A stretch of 60,000 nt of DNA from contig CAIIXF020000009.1 in assembly GCA_903813345.2 (NCBI GenBank), positions 38,373,759 to 38,433,758 on the forward strand, in the 5' to 3' direction. Of the stretch, positions 47,334 to 57,262 are shown piece after piece (the first letter of the stretch is position 1; the number at the start of each line of letters is the position of its first letter). The DNA comes from Owenia fusiformis. Lineage: Eukaryota > Annelida > Polychaeta > Sabellida > Oweniidae. Under the pieces are notes generated by a model. The model was not told where the DNA came from and did not search any database. It saw only the letters and a program-made list of their open reading frames with translations. The position numbers and the translations under genes are program-made.

Positions 47334-47995
47334 GTAAGTCATGGTCGATACAATATCACCAATTATACAAAATTCAGATATTGCAAAGGGCAATAGGCCA
47401 AAAGAATTAGATATTTGTTGTACCTCCCCCATCCTCCATGCTTGGATTTGTTTTTTCTGATTTATTCAAAATCTTGTATGCATGAGGACATAACAAAAAA
47501 TCTTCTTCTTATGACCTTATTTGAAAAACACAACATATCAATGAACCAAGATTTAAATTTCTGATTTATTCCTTGAATCTTTTATCTTCAACAGAATCTG
47601 AATTTGAAATATTTTGATAGTCTATAGGTTAGCTAAAAAAGCTGCAGTCACAGATAAATAGTACACATTGTATATGTTGTAAAATTGTTCATTAAAATTG
47701 TGCATAGGAAAACTTTCCAGTACTTCATGGTTTATTAACAATTTTATTATGTGTAAATGTTCCTGTGGTGAAATGATTCTGCCTTTGAACTATAAATGAC
47801 TAGATTTTAAGAGTTCAAAGAAATTGTGACTTGAGTGAATGAATGTTTGGGAATTTAGTGACTGCAGCATGTAAAGCAATTGTGACTGCAGCTCAGAGTT
47901 GAAGTATCAAGAAAACTGTTTTCTACATTTATTTGTAATCGATTGCATGTTGCATGAATGCATGATCCATAGCCACTACTTTCTGTTTATTAAAG
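47334..47995. other. Intron 19
   Basis: 0.66 kb, AT-rich, no repeat or exon recognised. Confidence 0.85.
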
Positions 47996-48187
47996 AAACG
48001 AGCGAAGCAATGTACCTACAAAGTTGTGCGTTTCAAGAGACCAAGCCGAACACGCAAACGCAAGGTCCGTCATCTCAAAAACCATCACCACAAAAATGCA
48101 AAACTTGAAAAGAATGCATTTGAAAAACTATTCGGCCATACTTACAAAATTCAAGATGTGAATTTTGATGATGATTTTAAAGATCAG
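47996..48187 (+). CDS. Non-collagenous exon 20, polybasic module
   Basis: 192 bp, 64 codons in phase 0, acceptor tctgtttattaaag, donor gtattc. No Gly-X-Y. It begins KRAKQCTYKVVRFKRPSR, continues TRKRKVRHLKNHHHKN and ends with an acidic part, QDVNFDDDFKDQ. TRKRKVR contains furin-type R-x-[KR]-R spacing (R-T-R-K-R-K) and also fits a heparin-binding cluster; a His-rich patch follows. One Cys. The basic start and acidic end make it strongly bipolar. It shares KR-SR-KVR with exon 25. Confidence 0.85.
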
Positions 48188-48987
48188 GTATTCAGCCTTT
48201 CTTGTCACATAATTAAGTTAATATTCATCACTTGTATGTAGGTTTTTTTTCATGCTTTGTCACAAAAACATTTTGCTAATATTCTAAATTTTCTTTGCTA
48301 TTTTAACACTGCAGTCACAAATGCTTTGCAATTTTTAAAACATAACTCACTGATCTCATAGATTCAAACTTCTAAAATGATGTATTAAGTTCACTAGAAT
48401 CTCCTCAAAACCATACACAATTTCTACCAATTGAAAAGTAGTTTTAGTACCACACCTAGAGGTATTGGACGAAGCCCTCTTATATTAACCATAGAGGTAA
48501 GATTTTTGCTTGTTCCTTTGTGTGCACTCATTCCACACATTTGTAAGTATTGTGGACATTTTGACATTAAAACAACCTTTGGGTAGTCTCAATACTGGAG
48601 TAGTGCTTGATGTACATGATGTAATGTGGTGTTGGGACCACTGAGCAATCATTTGGATTAACCTAATATTATATTTGCTCTATATTAAATAATCATCACA
48701 CATAATACATTAAATGATTGTTTGAAATTAATATCAATAAAAAATAAATAATTGTAATATGTAATTTTGTGACCATAATTTGGACAGATATAAGAAAATA
48801 TATTAACATGAATCATGGATTTGATAAAAAAATTAAATTAAAGCTATTATTCCAACAAAAAAAAACATATCAATATTTGATAAAAAAAAAAGATCTAAAA
48901 CTGGCCTTTTTGACAAGATTAAATTCAGGTTGCATACACATTGTGATTATAATACATTTAACTTTCATTCAATAATCTTTACTGTAG
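48188..48987. other. Intron 20
   Basis: 0.8 kb, AT-rich with A-runs near 48850-48890; no exon or element recognised. Confidence 0.85.
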
Positions 48988-49056
48988 GGTGAGATTGGAT
49001 TGCCTGGACCCGTTGGGGTAGGAAAGAAAGGGGATAGAGGAAGAAGAGGAAAGAAG
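48988..49056 (+). CDS. Collagen exon 21, 69 bp, highly basic
   Basis: 23 codons, phase 0, acceptor tttactgtag, donor gtgagc. GEIGLPGPVG is followed by a one-residue gap (G-V-G) and then KKGDRGRRGKK. The G-V-G break shifts the triplet register by one. The clustered Lys/Arg continues the positive charge of exon 20 and would make a linear glycosaminoglycan-binding site on the helix. Confidence 0.93.
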
Positions 49057-50406
49057 GTGAGCCACATTTTAAGTTATTATTAAATGTTCTTGGTATACTC
49101 TATAGGTATTTTGGTACATATTTAATGTGACTTATATGCAAGAATGGAAGAATATGTAAGAATATGATCATCGTAGATACAGTGTATGTCCTTGTATTAG
49201 GTGGTATATTTCTGTTATCAACAGATAGCACCTAATCCATGGATCATACTGTCTAGATTGTCAACATGTACTAGATATATAGTATTTGATATTTTCAACC
49301 AAGCTGTATTATTTTCATCTAAAAAGTGAATATTCTTAATTTATTAAACTTCCACAATTGGGGTGACTAGATTTGTTCACGCCATGTTTATATAAAGAAG
49401 TAAGTAAAAAGATGAAATTCAAATATTTATTAAAACAATAATGAGTGTGATTTGCTGGAACTGCATGCCTTATGGATTTACAGTAAGTGATAAGACAGTA
49501 GGTTTGTTTTTAGAAATATTAGTTTTACAGTATGTTAGATTTATTTCAGTGTATTGAAGGCAATTTTTACTTTCTTGCTTCTAGTTTTCAAATCTTCTTT
49601 GTGCTTGGTCGTGTTATGAACACAGAGTTTCTAAATCTCTCTCAAAGTTGTTCTCCCTATAATCTCCAACTCTTACTTGGAGTATATCTAATAAAGGAGA
49701 ATAGATATGTTGATGAGATTTGGGCACCCTGTGTTCAACAAATCACTTTGTGGACATGTTATGTGTTATCTCACTAAGATCAGTCTCATGCACAACCCCA
49801 GAATACATTCAAATTGGTGGGAATGTGTGTAAGACTGTAAATGAACATTCTTCACAAATACTGAGGTGAAATGGATGTTCAAAACAAAAGTTTTAATATC
49901 TCTGTGGCAATGTCTGGAAGAGATATGTGTTCAAAATGATGTTGCACTATGAGGGATTTTTAAATGTTCACATTTGTTTATTTCAATGTACATTCCTCTT
50001 GTAGTACAATTGTGTTGTTTCATTGCATGAAAGTAAATATTGTATTGTCTATTGTGAATGTGTGCTGTATAATTCTAGTCTGTTCTTCCAAGTGTCTGTT
50101 GTCCTCATGTTTCCCTTTCTCATCCCTACTCCTATCTTCTTCCTAATATGTAAGGACATATACTACCCTATTTCCCAACCTTAACACTAATGTAACTAAA
50201 TGCAGTAAAAGTGTGTAAAATATGTTCGATCAATTCTGTTATACATGTAGCTGCTTTCGCTTTCAGCACCCAATGCTTGCAAAATGTGTTGCTAGACAAC
50301 ACTGTCCATCGCTATGACAACCACCTGTTGCTTTGACAACTTACCCACTAATATTGATACTCTATTTATATTTTAGACAGGGGCTATGATGTTTTGCATG
50401 TTTTAG
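49057..50406. other. Intron 21
   Basis: 1.35 kb, AT-rich with ordinary short ORFs; no repeat array or exon recognised. Confidence 0.8.
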
Positions 50407-50505
50407 GGTGATCCTGGACCTGAGGGGAGAATGGGGCCTCAGGGCCTCCCAGGTCCCCGTGGGCCTATAGGCCTGAATGGATACAGAGGTCTGCCAGGCA
50501 TGCAG
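50407..50505 (+). CDS. Collagen exon 22, 99 bp
   Basis: Eleven perfect triplets from GDPGPEGRMGPQG to GYRGLPGMQ, phase 0, acceptor catgttttag, donor gtaacc. No interruption. It is followed by a 313-bp intron with a small imperfect palindrome (gggtgtgcc/ggacaccc, 50600-50655). Confidence 0.95.
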
Positions 50506-50818
50506 GTAACCATAGCAATGTAATAATATCAAATATCATTAATATGGGTTTGGTGCATCAATTTTCAGACAGTTATACTTTACTATTGTTAGGATTAAAA
50601 GGGTGTGCCAGAAGTAGAGTCAGTTCAGTAGAATTTACTTCTCCTTTTGGACACCCTGTATGTTTATGTAGAAATCAACAGATACCATAATAAGTTTCTA
50701 CTGATCCTATTCCATAGAAAGTATACACTGAAATCTGTTTATGCACCAGGCCTGAAATGCTACTCCCCATACCTTCATTTAACGTGTACCCCTAGATGCT
50801 AACAGTCTGACATTGCAG

Positions 50819-50908
50819 GGGAGAGGAGGCAGTAAAGGAAGTACTGGGGTAGAAGGTCCCCGGGGGACTGAAGGTCCTCAGGGGGACCCAGGGGAACCAG
50901 GTCTTCAG
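50819..50908 (+). CDS. Collagen exon 23, 90 bp
   Basis: 30 codons, phase 0, acceptor acattgcag, donor gtaaat. It starts GRGGSKGSTG, where G-R-G is a one-residue gap, then perfect triplets to GEPGLQ. Acidic and Pro-poor in the middle (GTEGPQGDPG). Confidence 0.94.
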
Positions 50909-51523
50909 GTAAATCACAGGCCATCTCTTTATCCTCATAATAAGGAGAAAATGTTTAAAAATTGTTATCGCTCATTTTTCCTCAAATTTTGACACAAACC
51001 AATTTGTATCAGACTTGAAAAGGAATCAAACTGCATGAGCCTGAAATCCTCTAGATTTTCTTTCAATAGATTCACATTGATCATGGAATTCTATTTTAAA
51101 AAACATGTTCAATGTGAATCTATTAAAGATAGCTGCTCAATATTCCCGCATATCTTGGACAGAAGCCTTGGTGCATTCAGCTCTATAAACATGTAGTAGT
51201 AGAGTCCCCTGCATTACAGTACTGTCAAACTTCTTGTATATTATAAATATTTTGAACTAGGTATTTAAAGGAAAATTAACTCAGCTCATGTATTGAAGCA
51301 AAAGGAAGAAATGCAAAAACACATCAGCAATTTTATATCAACCAATTTACTAATCTCTATATTTAAATCATCTTTAAATACCTAGGTCAAGGTACCTTTT
51401 GAAACAAATACTATTCAAAAGAGTATTATTTCTGTTGCAAGCCACACAATGACTTTTTTGAATGGTATTTGATATTAAGATATGTAAGTGATTGGCATTG
51501 ATGGGGATATTGCGTACATTTAG
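50909..51523. other. Intron 23
   Basis: 0.6 kb, AT-rich; no element or exon recognised. Confidence 0.85.
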
Positions 51524-51595
51524 GGTGAAGTTGGTCCAGCAGGTATGCCAGGTGTGCCAGGGAAGGATGGTATGAGGGGAGACAAAGGTGACCAA
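51524..51595 (+). CDS. Collagen exon 24, 72 bp
   Basis: Eight perfect triplets, GEVGPAGMPGVPGKDG then MRGDKGDQ, phase 0, acceptor gtacatttag, donor gtgagt. An RGD in the order M-R-G-D is present across triplets; RGD in a triple helix is usually cryptic. Only 132 bp of intron to the NC exon 25. Confidence 0.95.
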
Positions 51596-51727
51596 GTGAG
51601 TAAAACTGCATGGAGACTAGCTAGTGACTCATTAGATGATATTGTTTAGACCAGAGGAGGTGAATCAATCCCAGGATGTGTTTGAGTCATAATGCATTCT
51701 GGGATTAATCCAACTCTTCTTTTTCAG

Positions 51728-51889
51728 AATAAATTGTGTATAGGGGGAATCAAAATGCGAGCAATAGCTCGGCATGCAGCACGCAGTAGTAGCACAAGTC
51801 CCATATTTGGAATTCTTCAAACAACCACCACCCCTCCAACCATCAAGCGATCTCGTAAAGTGCGAACAAACGTCCATTGTGATCACATG
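51728..51889 (+). CDS. Non-collagenous exon 25, Cys/Thr-rich with polybasic site
   Basis: 162 bp, 54 codons in phase 0, acceptor ctcttctttttcag, donor gtaagt (both near consensus). Order of features: NKLCIGGIKMRAIARHAARS, a Ser/Thr stretch ending LQTTTTPPT, the basic site IKRSRKVR, and a terminal VHCDHM. Two Cys near the ends could close the module into a loop with the basic site inside. TTTTPPT resembles O-glycosylated linkers. KRSRKVR is a plausible convertase site. I-K-M-R-A matches I-T-M-R-A of exon 10. Confidence 0.83.
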
Positions 51890-52175
51890 GTAAGTGGGCT
51901 CATTGAGTGGTTTGTTCGCGCTTGCGGAGTGTATGGGACTTGAATTTGTTTAATTTTTTCTTTCATAGACTTCTTTGGAAAAGTGGTGTCTAAGGAAAAA
52001 TCAAATAAATTCATTCACCATGTTTGTTAGTTGGTTGGCTGGTTTAGTGGGCCATGTAATAATTACTATAACACAATTCCCAAATTAATGTTCTGTTCAT
52101 AATATGGCAATATTTACAAAATACATCATAGTATGAGCAATTTCACTATCATAAATTCTATAATCAATGACATGT

Positions 52176-52687
52176 CGGGTGTCCCAAAAAAGTGAATCAC
52201 TTTTTGACAGGTATTTACTCAGCAATTGATCACTCAAATCTATTGAAAATTTCTTTAAAGTAGCCCAATGGTATTGTTTGGAAGTTGTACAAATATGAAA
52301 AAAAATGGTAATATATTATGTGAGAACTGACAAATTCAAAAATGCATTAAATCAATTTGGAGGGAAAAACAATGCCTTTAAATGATAAGCGATAAGGCTA
52401 CTATTTCTTGTTGAAAGGTTTGGGTTTGGATGGAAGATGAATCGTTCAGGAATTAATGGCAAGAGTTAGAGGCATGTTATTGTAAATAGACTTATGGACA
52501 AAAATGCACAACATCAAGCATGCATTAAAGGACAGAATGATTATGTCATGGGAGCAGGATTTATGGAAAAATACACAAAAGCATTTTTGCTTTGTAAGCT
52601 TCTCCTGAATAATTTTTAGAAAATTTGTCTTTTATATAGCTGAGAAAATACTTGTCAAAAAGCAATTCACTTTTTTGGGGACACCTG
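52176..52687. mobile_element. Mariner-like non-autonomous element
   Basis: The ends 'gggtgtcccaaaaaagtgaa' (left) and 'ttcacttttttggggacacc' (right) are inverted, and the similarity continues inwards ('tcactttttgacagg' against 'cttgtcaaaaagcaa'). 'GGTGTCCCAAAAAAGTG' ends are typical of Tc1/mariner inverted repeats. No transposase ORF in the 0.5-kb body. The left outer end is not sharply defined. Confidence 0.8.
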
Positions 52688-53984
52688 GTATTTGTGAGTG
52701 GGGTTCACGAAATATATTTAGCTCATATTATATCAACATGCAGTATGTCTTATAAACATAAAGCTATACTGTGGTATATTTTGTCAATAAACAGTTACTT
52801 CTGGTGCTGCATGTCGTGGTATAGCCCTACTTATGTATTTTTGTTATTGTACTTTTGTATTTGAATTTGAACTTTTTTATATTTATAATTTTTTGAGTAT
52901 TTTGTAAATTACAGAATATTTTCAATGTAATTATTGTATTTTCAGTGTCAACATTGATCATTCATGATGTGTATTCAAATTCAATTTTCAATTTATGTAT
53001 TTTGTATTTCATCCACTTAAGGTATAAAACATTAAAGTTATGTATCATGAAGGACACTTTAAACTATAGCCAGATATTGTGTTTGAATGCATTCTGATAG
53101 TTCTGTGTTGACACTTTCATATTATGTAAAATACATAGTGTATAAGGAATGTTAACAAGGACTTACTGCATTTTGATTGCTTGAGGTAGTTTGCATGGAT
53201 GCTACTAGGCATATTATGAGAACAATGCAAATTAAGATGTTCACCCAATGATCACATACTGAGATCTTGAGGTGAACAATGTTTGAGCTGAGGTCAACAA
53301 TTTGGCTGTTGGAGTTAATAGTCATACTGCTAAGGTGAATCAGCTGTTGTGATCAATTTTGAGTCGGGACAATCTGCACTGCACATATTAAATGGAAGTA
53401 CTTCATTCTCATGTTTTTTAAATTGATTTTCTGCAATATGTTGTAAGTGAACAATTTTTTAGATTGAGTTTAAAAGCTTGCATTGAATCTCCAAAATATG
53501 ATGGCATCAATACTATAAAAAGAGTATATTAGAAGGACCATGATTTGTGAATGATTTTAGTATAGTAGTTTGCATTGCAGAATGATTTAACAATACATGT
53601 ACTTTGGATTATGGTGTACTTATGTATGTTTGTATTTATGTTTTGAGTAACTGCGACCCATAGCCAGATAGTCAGAAGAAGATGTCAATACAACTATAAA
53701 TCCAAAGAGGGTCTCTGACATTTTTATGGAAACCCCTGGCTATGAGTCTGTTACCAAATTGTATTCTACAGATATGCAATTGAATAGCTAGTCATAGGAT
53801 GAGCTGTGCATTGTGTTTTTGAAGTGTAGCTGCCATTCTGGGCAACAGTGTGTATAGTGTGTTCTGTAGAACTGATTAGAAGCAAATGTAAGATGGGCAT
53901 ACTTTAAATGTGCAGCTGAATAAAATTGATTGAAGAATAAACCAGTTGCTGTCTGTGGTTACTGATCTATGCGTAGAACTAGTA

Positions 53985-54094
53985 GTAGACTATGTTTGTT
54001 TGATACTACAATTACAATTTATTTTGCTGTGACCATAAGTAGACTATGTTTGTTTGATGATACTACAATTACGATGTATTTTGCTGTGTGACCA
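53985..54094 (+). repeat. Two-copy tandem duplication, about 55 bp
   Basis: 'gtagactatgtttgtttgat' continuing to 'ttttgctgt...gaccat' occurs at 53985-54036 and 54039-54094 with a few small indels. Confidence 0.9.
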
Positions 54095-54394
54095 TGGGAC
54101 GATTGCCACACTTTGCTCAGATTCTTATTTTATGTCTCATTTCCTGGAATGTCCTTACTGCATCTTCACCATTTATTTCTCAACATTTCTTAACCTATTC
54201 TTAACATGTGTCTGTATTGTCTTATAGATAGAAATCTTTGCTTCTACACAGTATACTGCAGATTGTTTGTGAATTCACTTTGTATCATCATTTAAACCCG
54301 CATAATTCTCACTATAAAGCATCTTGGACTAACACACATCTTTCTTATTAACCCACACTGTACCAATGTCTATGTGCTTTATAACCTGTCTTAG

Positions 54395-54484
54395 GGCTTT
54401 ATGGGAGGCAAGGGTGAAGCTGGCGCCATAGGCTTACCAGGAAAGGATGGATCTATTGGGCCCCCAGGTCTTCCTGGACCTCCG
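54395..54484 (+). CDS. Collagen exon 26, 90 bp
   Basis: Ten perfect triplets from GFMGGKGEAG to GPPGLPGPP, phase 0, acceptor acctgtcttag, donor gtaata. Collagen resumes directly after NC exon 25. Confidence 0.95.
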
Positions 54485-54622
54485 GTAATATACACATTGC
54501 GTTTTTCACTGTTTTACTACTCATTTGGCTATTACTTCAATGGTAAAGGATGGTTTCCGATAAGGTATTAGTCAAATGTACAACCTAGAAAAACATGTAC
54601 CTGAAAATGAAGTGATTTTAAT

Positions 54623-54880
54623 ATATGAGCCTGGCCATAGGAAAACCGGTCTTATCACAAAATTAAAATTGTGCTACAGAGCCAAAAATGTGCCCACGAT
54701 TAAGAGGAAAATGTGCTAAATTCAGATCCGACTTTTTGGTCTATATATGCAAGGAAAAATTGTTAGGACATAAGCCATGGCTCATTTGAAAGGTTTCTTT
54801 GTGCTTTTTAAGATAAACAAAAAATCAGAATATTGAAAAAATCTGTGATAAGACCCCTTTTCCTATGGCCTGGCTCATAT
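54623..54880. mobile_element. Inverted-repeat element, about 258 bp
   Basis: 'tatgagcctggccataggaa' plus 'aaccggtcttatcaca' at the left pairs with 'tgtgataagacc' plus 'ccttttcctatggcctggct' at the right (about 36 bp, few mismatches). No ORF. Confidence 0.9.
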
Positions 54881-55157
54881 TTTGTTTTTTGAGGCTTTGC
54901 AGAATACTTTATAAATCATTTTTCGTTCTAACACTAGACAGAAATATTTGTAAAATATATAAGTGGATATGTGCACACACAAATTATAATTGTCCAAAAC
55001 GAGACACTTTCCTTTGTGAATCTGTGACAAGATGAGAAGGTGAGATTTCATTAAATTATATTACTGCTACTGGATGCAGTTATCTTTTAAGCATTAGAAA
55101 TGAGGTTAGTATGACCTTCAATATTTTTGGTTTTTATTTGAGAATTGACCCTCATTA

Positions 55158-55605
55158 TCCCAACGAACAAAGTTCATTAGAGATAAAGTGAAGTCCTCAA
55201 TCTTTCAGTCATTCAGTTTGAGAAGATAACTCAAATAATTCAAGATAGAGTTTCTTCATATTTGTTGCAACGATGATGATCGATAAGATGGTCGCCACTT
55301 AAAAAAGGGAGAATTTTTCACGAAAATCTGTTTTTCATTTCTAACAAAAGTAATAAGTATTACTGTTTGGAATTTTGGTAGTATATCCATAAAATATAAT
55401 ATGACATATATTCTGTGTAACCAGCCTGACCCCCATGGGCCATATATGGGAGGCCGGGAAAACAAGAATTTTCATTAATTTTTAGATCTTTCTGAAGTAT
55501 AGCTTTATTACTCTCAAATGACAGGCAATTTAGAGTATATTGCAAATATTGTATCATTTTTCTGATTCGGGCCTCAGAAAATTCAAAACGGCTGCCTTAT
55601 GTGGG
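55158..55605. mobile_element. Truncated copy of the 41062 repeat family
   Basis: It begins 'tcccaacgaacaaagttcat' and follows 41062-41710 landmark by landmark: 'agataactc', 'aatagtattactgtttgg'-like text, 'cctgacccccatgggcca', 'ctgaagtatagctttatta' and 'gcctcagaaaattcaaaa'. The right part and terminal inverted repeat are missing, and the GTCC tract is degenerate. Confidence 0.83.
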
Positions 55606-55741
55606 TTTCTGTGCCTTCATGCCTCAGGAAATGGCCGATTTCTCGTTCAGGAAGCATAAAGGGCAACATTGGGAAACACAACCCCTTTAAACCTTAAGAA
55701 TTTGCCAATATGCTGATTATTTACTTGTTCTGTTTCTACAG

Positions 55742-55801
55742 GGTGAAGCAGGAAATGGAGGAAATGGCATGGGAGGTGGTGATGGCGGCAGTGGAGACGG
55801 G
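55742..55801 (+). CDS. Exon 27: Gly-rich non-triplet segment
   Basis: 20 codons, phase 0, acceptor tgtttctacag, donor gtaagt. Peptide GEAGNGGNGMGGGDGGSGDG: half the residues are Gly, with Asn/Asp/Ser, and no Pro. After GEA the strict triplet order is lost, so the helix is likely broken by a flexible Gly-rich linker. The final Gly pairs with the first residues of exon 28 (IPG) to restart the repeat. Confidence 0.88.
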
Positions 55802-56683
55802 GTAAGTTATTGGCCTTATGTTCTATCATGTTTCTTTCCATTGTTACATGTAGGTTAGTATATACAAAATGTCAAATAATATCCAGTCACATTTATTTTT
55901 GTCTGAATTAAAAATATTTTCTTGCACACATAGTGAAAGATATCAGGCACTCTCACAGTGTATGGTCTTCCAATCAAGATTTGTTTTGTTGTGGGAGGGG
56001 CACTTGGGGAGATAACTCTTCCTAACAATCATTAAATGAAAGGAATATACAATACAAGTAATATCAAGTAATAGCAAAAGTAGTACACTGTTTCTGCATA
56101 GAAAGGTGAGTAATGTGTGAATTGGAGTGCTGGGTGAATGCTGAGTCCAGTGGTGAGTAATGTGTGAATTTGAGTGCTGGGTGAATGCTGAGTCCAGTGG
56201 TGAGTAATGTGTGAATTTGAGTGCTGGGTGAATGCTGAGTCCAGTGGTGAGTAATGTGTGAATTTGAGTGCTGGGTGAATGCTGAGTCCAGTGGTGAGTA
56301 ATGTGTGAATTTGAGTGCTGGGTGAATGCTGAGTCCAGTGGTGAGTAATGTGTGAATTTGAGTGCTTGGTTAATGCTGAGTCCAGTGGTGAGTAATGTGT
56401 GAATTTGAGTGCTGGGTGAATGCTGAGTCCAGTGGTGAGTAATGTGTGAATTTGAGTGCTGGGTGAATGCTGAGTCCAGTGGTGAGTAATGTGTGAATTT
56501 GAGTGCTGGGTGAATGCTGAGTCCAGTGGTGAGTTTGGTAAGATGTACACTTGTAATGAGGGAGTTTATATTATTACTTCAATAAATTTTAGAATTTTTA
56601 TGATCTCCATGTTTTTCTTCTGTACTCATCTATGGCTTCTATATATTCTTGTTATGTATGCCTTATGTCTTTTGGTGTTTCAG
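55802..56683. other. Intron 27
   Basis: 0.88 kb, half of it the 47-bp minisatellite at 56106-56534. Confidence 0.85.
56106..56534 (+). repeat. Minisatellite, 47-bp unit, 9 full copies, with donor-like motif
   Basis: 'gtgagtaatgtgtgaatttg' plus 'agtgctgggtgaatgctgag' plus 'tccagtg' repeats at 56106, 56153 and every 47 bp to 56482, with a partial copy at 56529. The copies are nearly identical. The junction between copies reads ccagtg|gtgagt, a good 5' splice-site match. A 172-codon minus-strand ORF crosses the array in rotating frames and is an artefact. Confidence 0.96.
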
Positions 56684-56752
56684 ATTCCAGGCCCTCCAGG
56701 GCCTCCTGGTTTAATGGGTCCAATGGGCCTTCAAGGCCCTCCTGGCATAAAG
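56684..56752 (+). CDS. Collagen exon 28, 69 bp
   Basis: 23 codons, phase 0, acceptor tttggtgtttcag, donor gtcaga. It starts IPGPPGPPG, using the last Gly of exon 27 as the Gly of the first triplet, so here the triplet itself (not the codon) is split. It then continues LMGPMGLQGPPGIK. Confidence 0.93.
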
Positions 56753-57226
56753 GTCAGAATCTTACAAGTGATCAACAGTGGCCATTGGCTTGAGAATTGA
56801 AGAGAAGAACATGAAAGTGTTTTATAAGAAATGCAACAAACTTTGTTATTTATGGTTCTTTTAATAAATGGACTATTTTGTCGCTTCCATATGATCGAGA
56901 GATGGCCACTGTAAGATTTTTGTATGGTTTATAATGTTAGAAAGTGTTTTCATTCCATACTTCTTGATTTTCCATTTCTGTACACTGATCTTGTTGAGTC
57001 CTTCATTTTATTTATAAACCCTTGTTCTAATTCTTCTGAATATGATTATTCTCTCACAGATATATTGTGTTCTCAATTTGGAATTAGCATGTGTTGAGTT
57101 CAGTTTTACTGAGATAGACTTTAAATCTTTATTCCCAATTCTTTATGAATTCTCCAGGATATTTTATGATGATGGTTCGATTATGATGGTTTACTTGCAC
57201 TGTTTTCAATGCATTGTTCCTTTTAG
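56753..57226. other. Intron 28
   Basis: 0.47 kb, AT-rich; nothing recognised. Confidence 0.85.
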
Positions 57227-57262
57227 GGGGATAGTGGTGCAATAGGGCCAAAAGGAGAGCCT
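57227..57262 (+). CDS. Collagen exon 29, 36 bp
   Basis: Four perfect triplets, GDSGAIGPKGEP, phase 0, acceptor gttccttttag, donor gtaagt. Confidence 0.92.

Larger units (their letters stand above)
51890..54394. other. Intron 25
   Basis: 2.5 kb. It contains the inverted-repeat element at 52176-52687 and a tandem duplication at 53985-54094; otherwise AT-rich. No exon recognised. Confidence 0.78.
54485..55741. other. Intron 26
   Basis: 1.26 kb containing a fold-back element (54623) and a truncated copy of the 41062 family (55158). No exon recognised. Confidence 0.82.

Noticed and set aside
56032-56550. 172-codon minus-strand ORF
   Set aside because: It runs through the 47-bp minisatellite; the repetitive peptide cycles through three frames of the unit and has no splice or start context.
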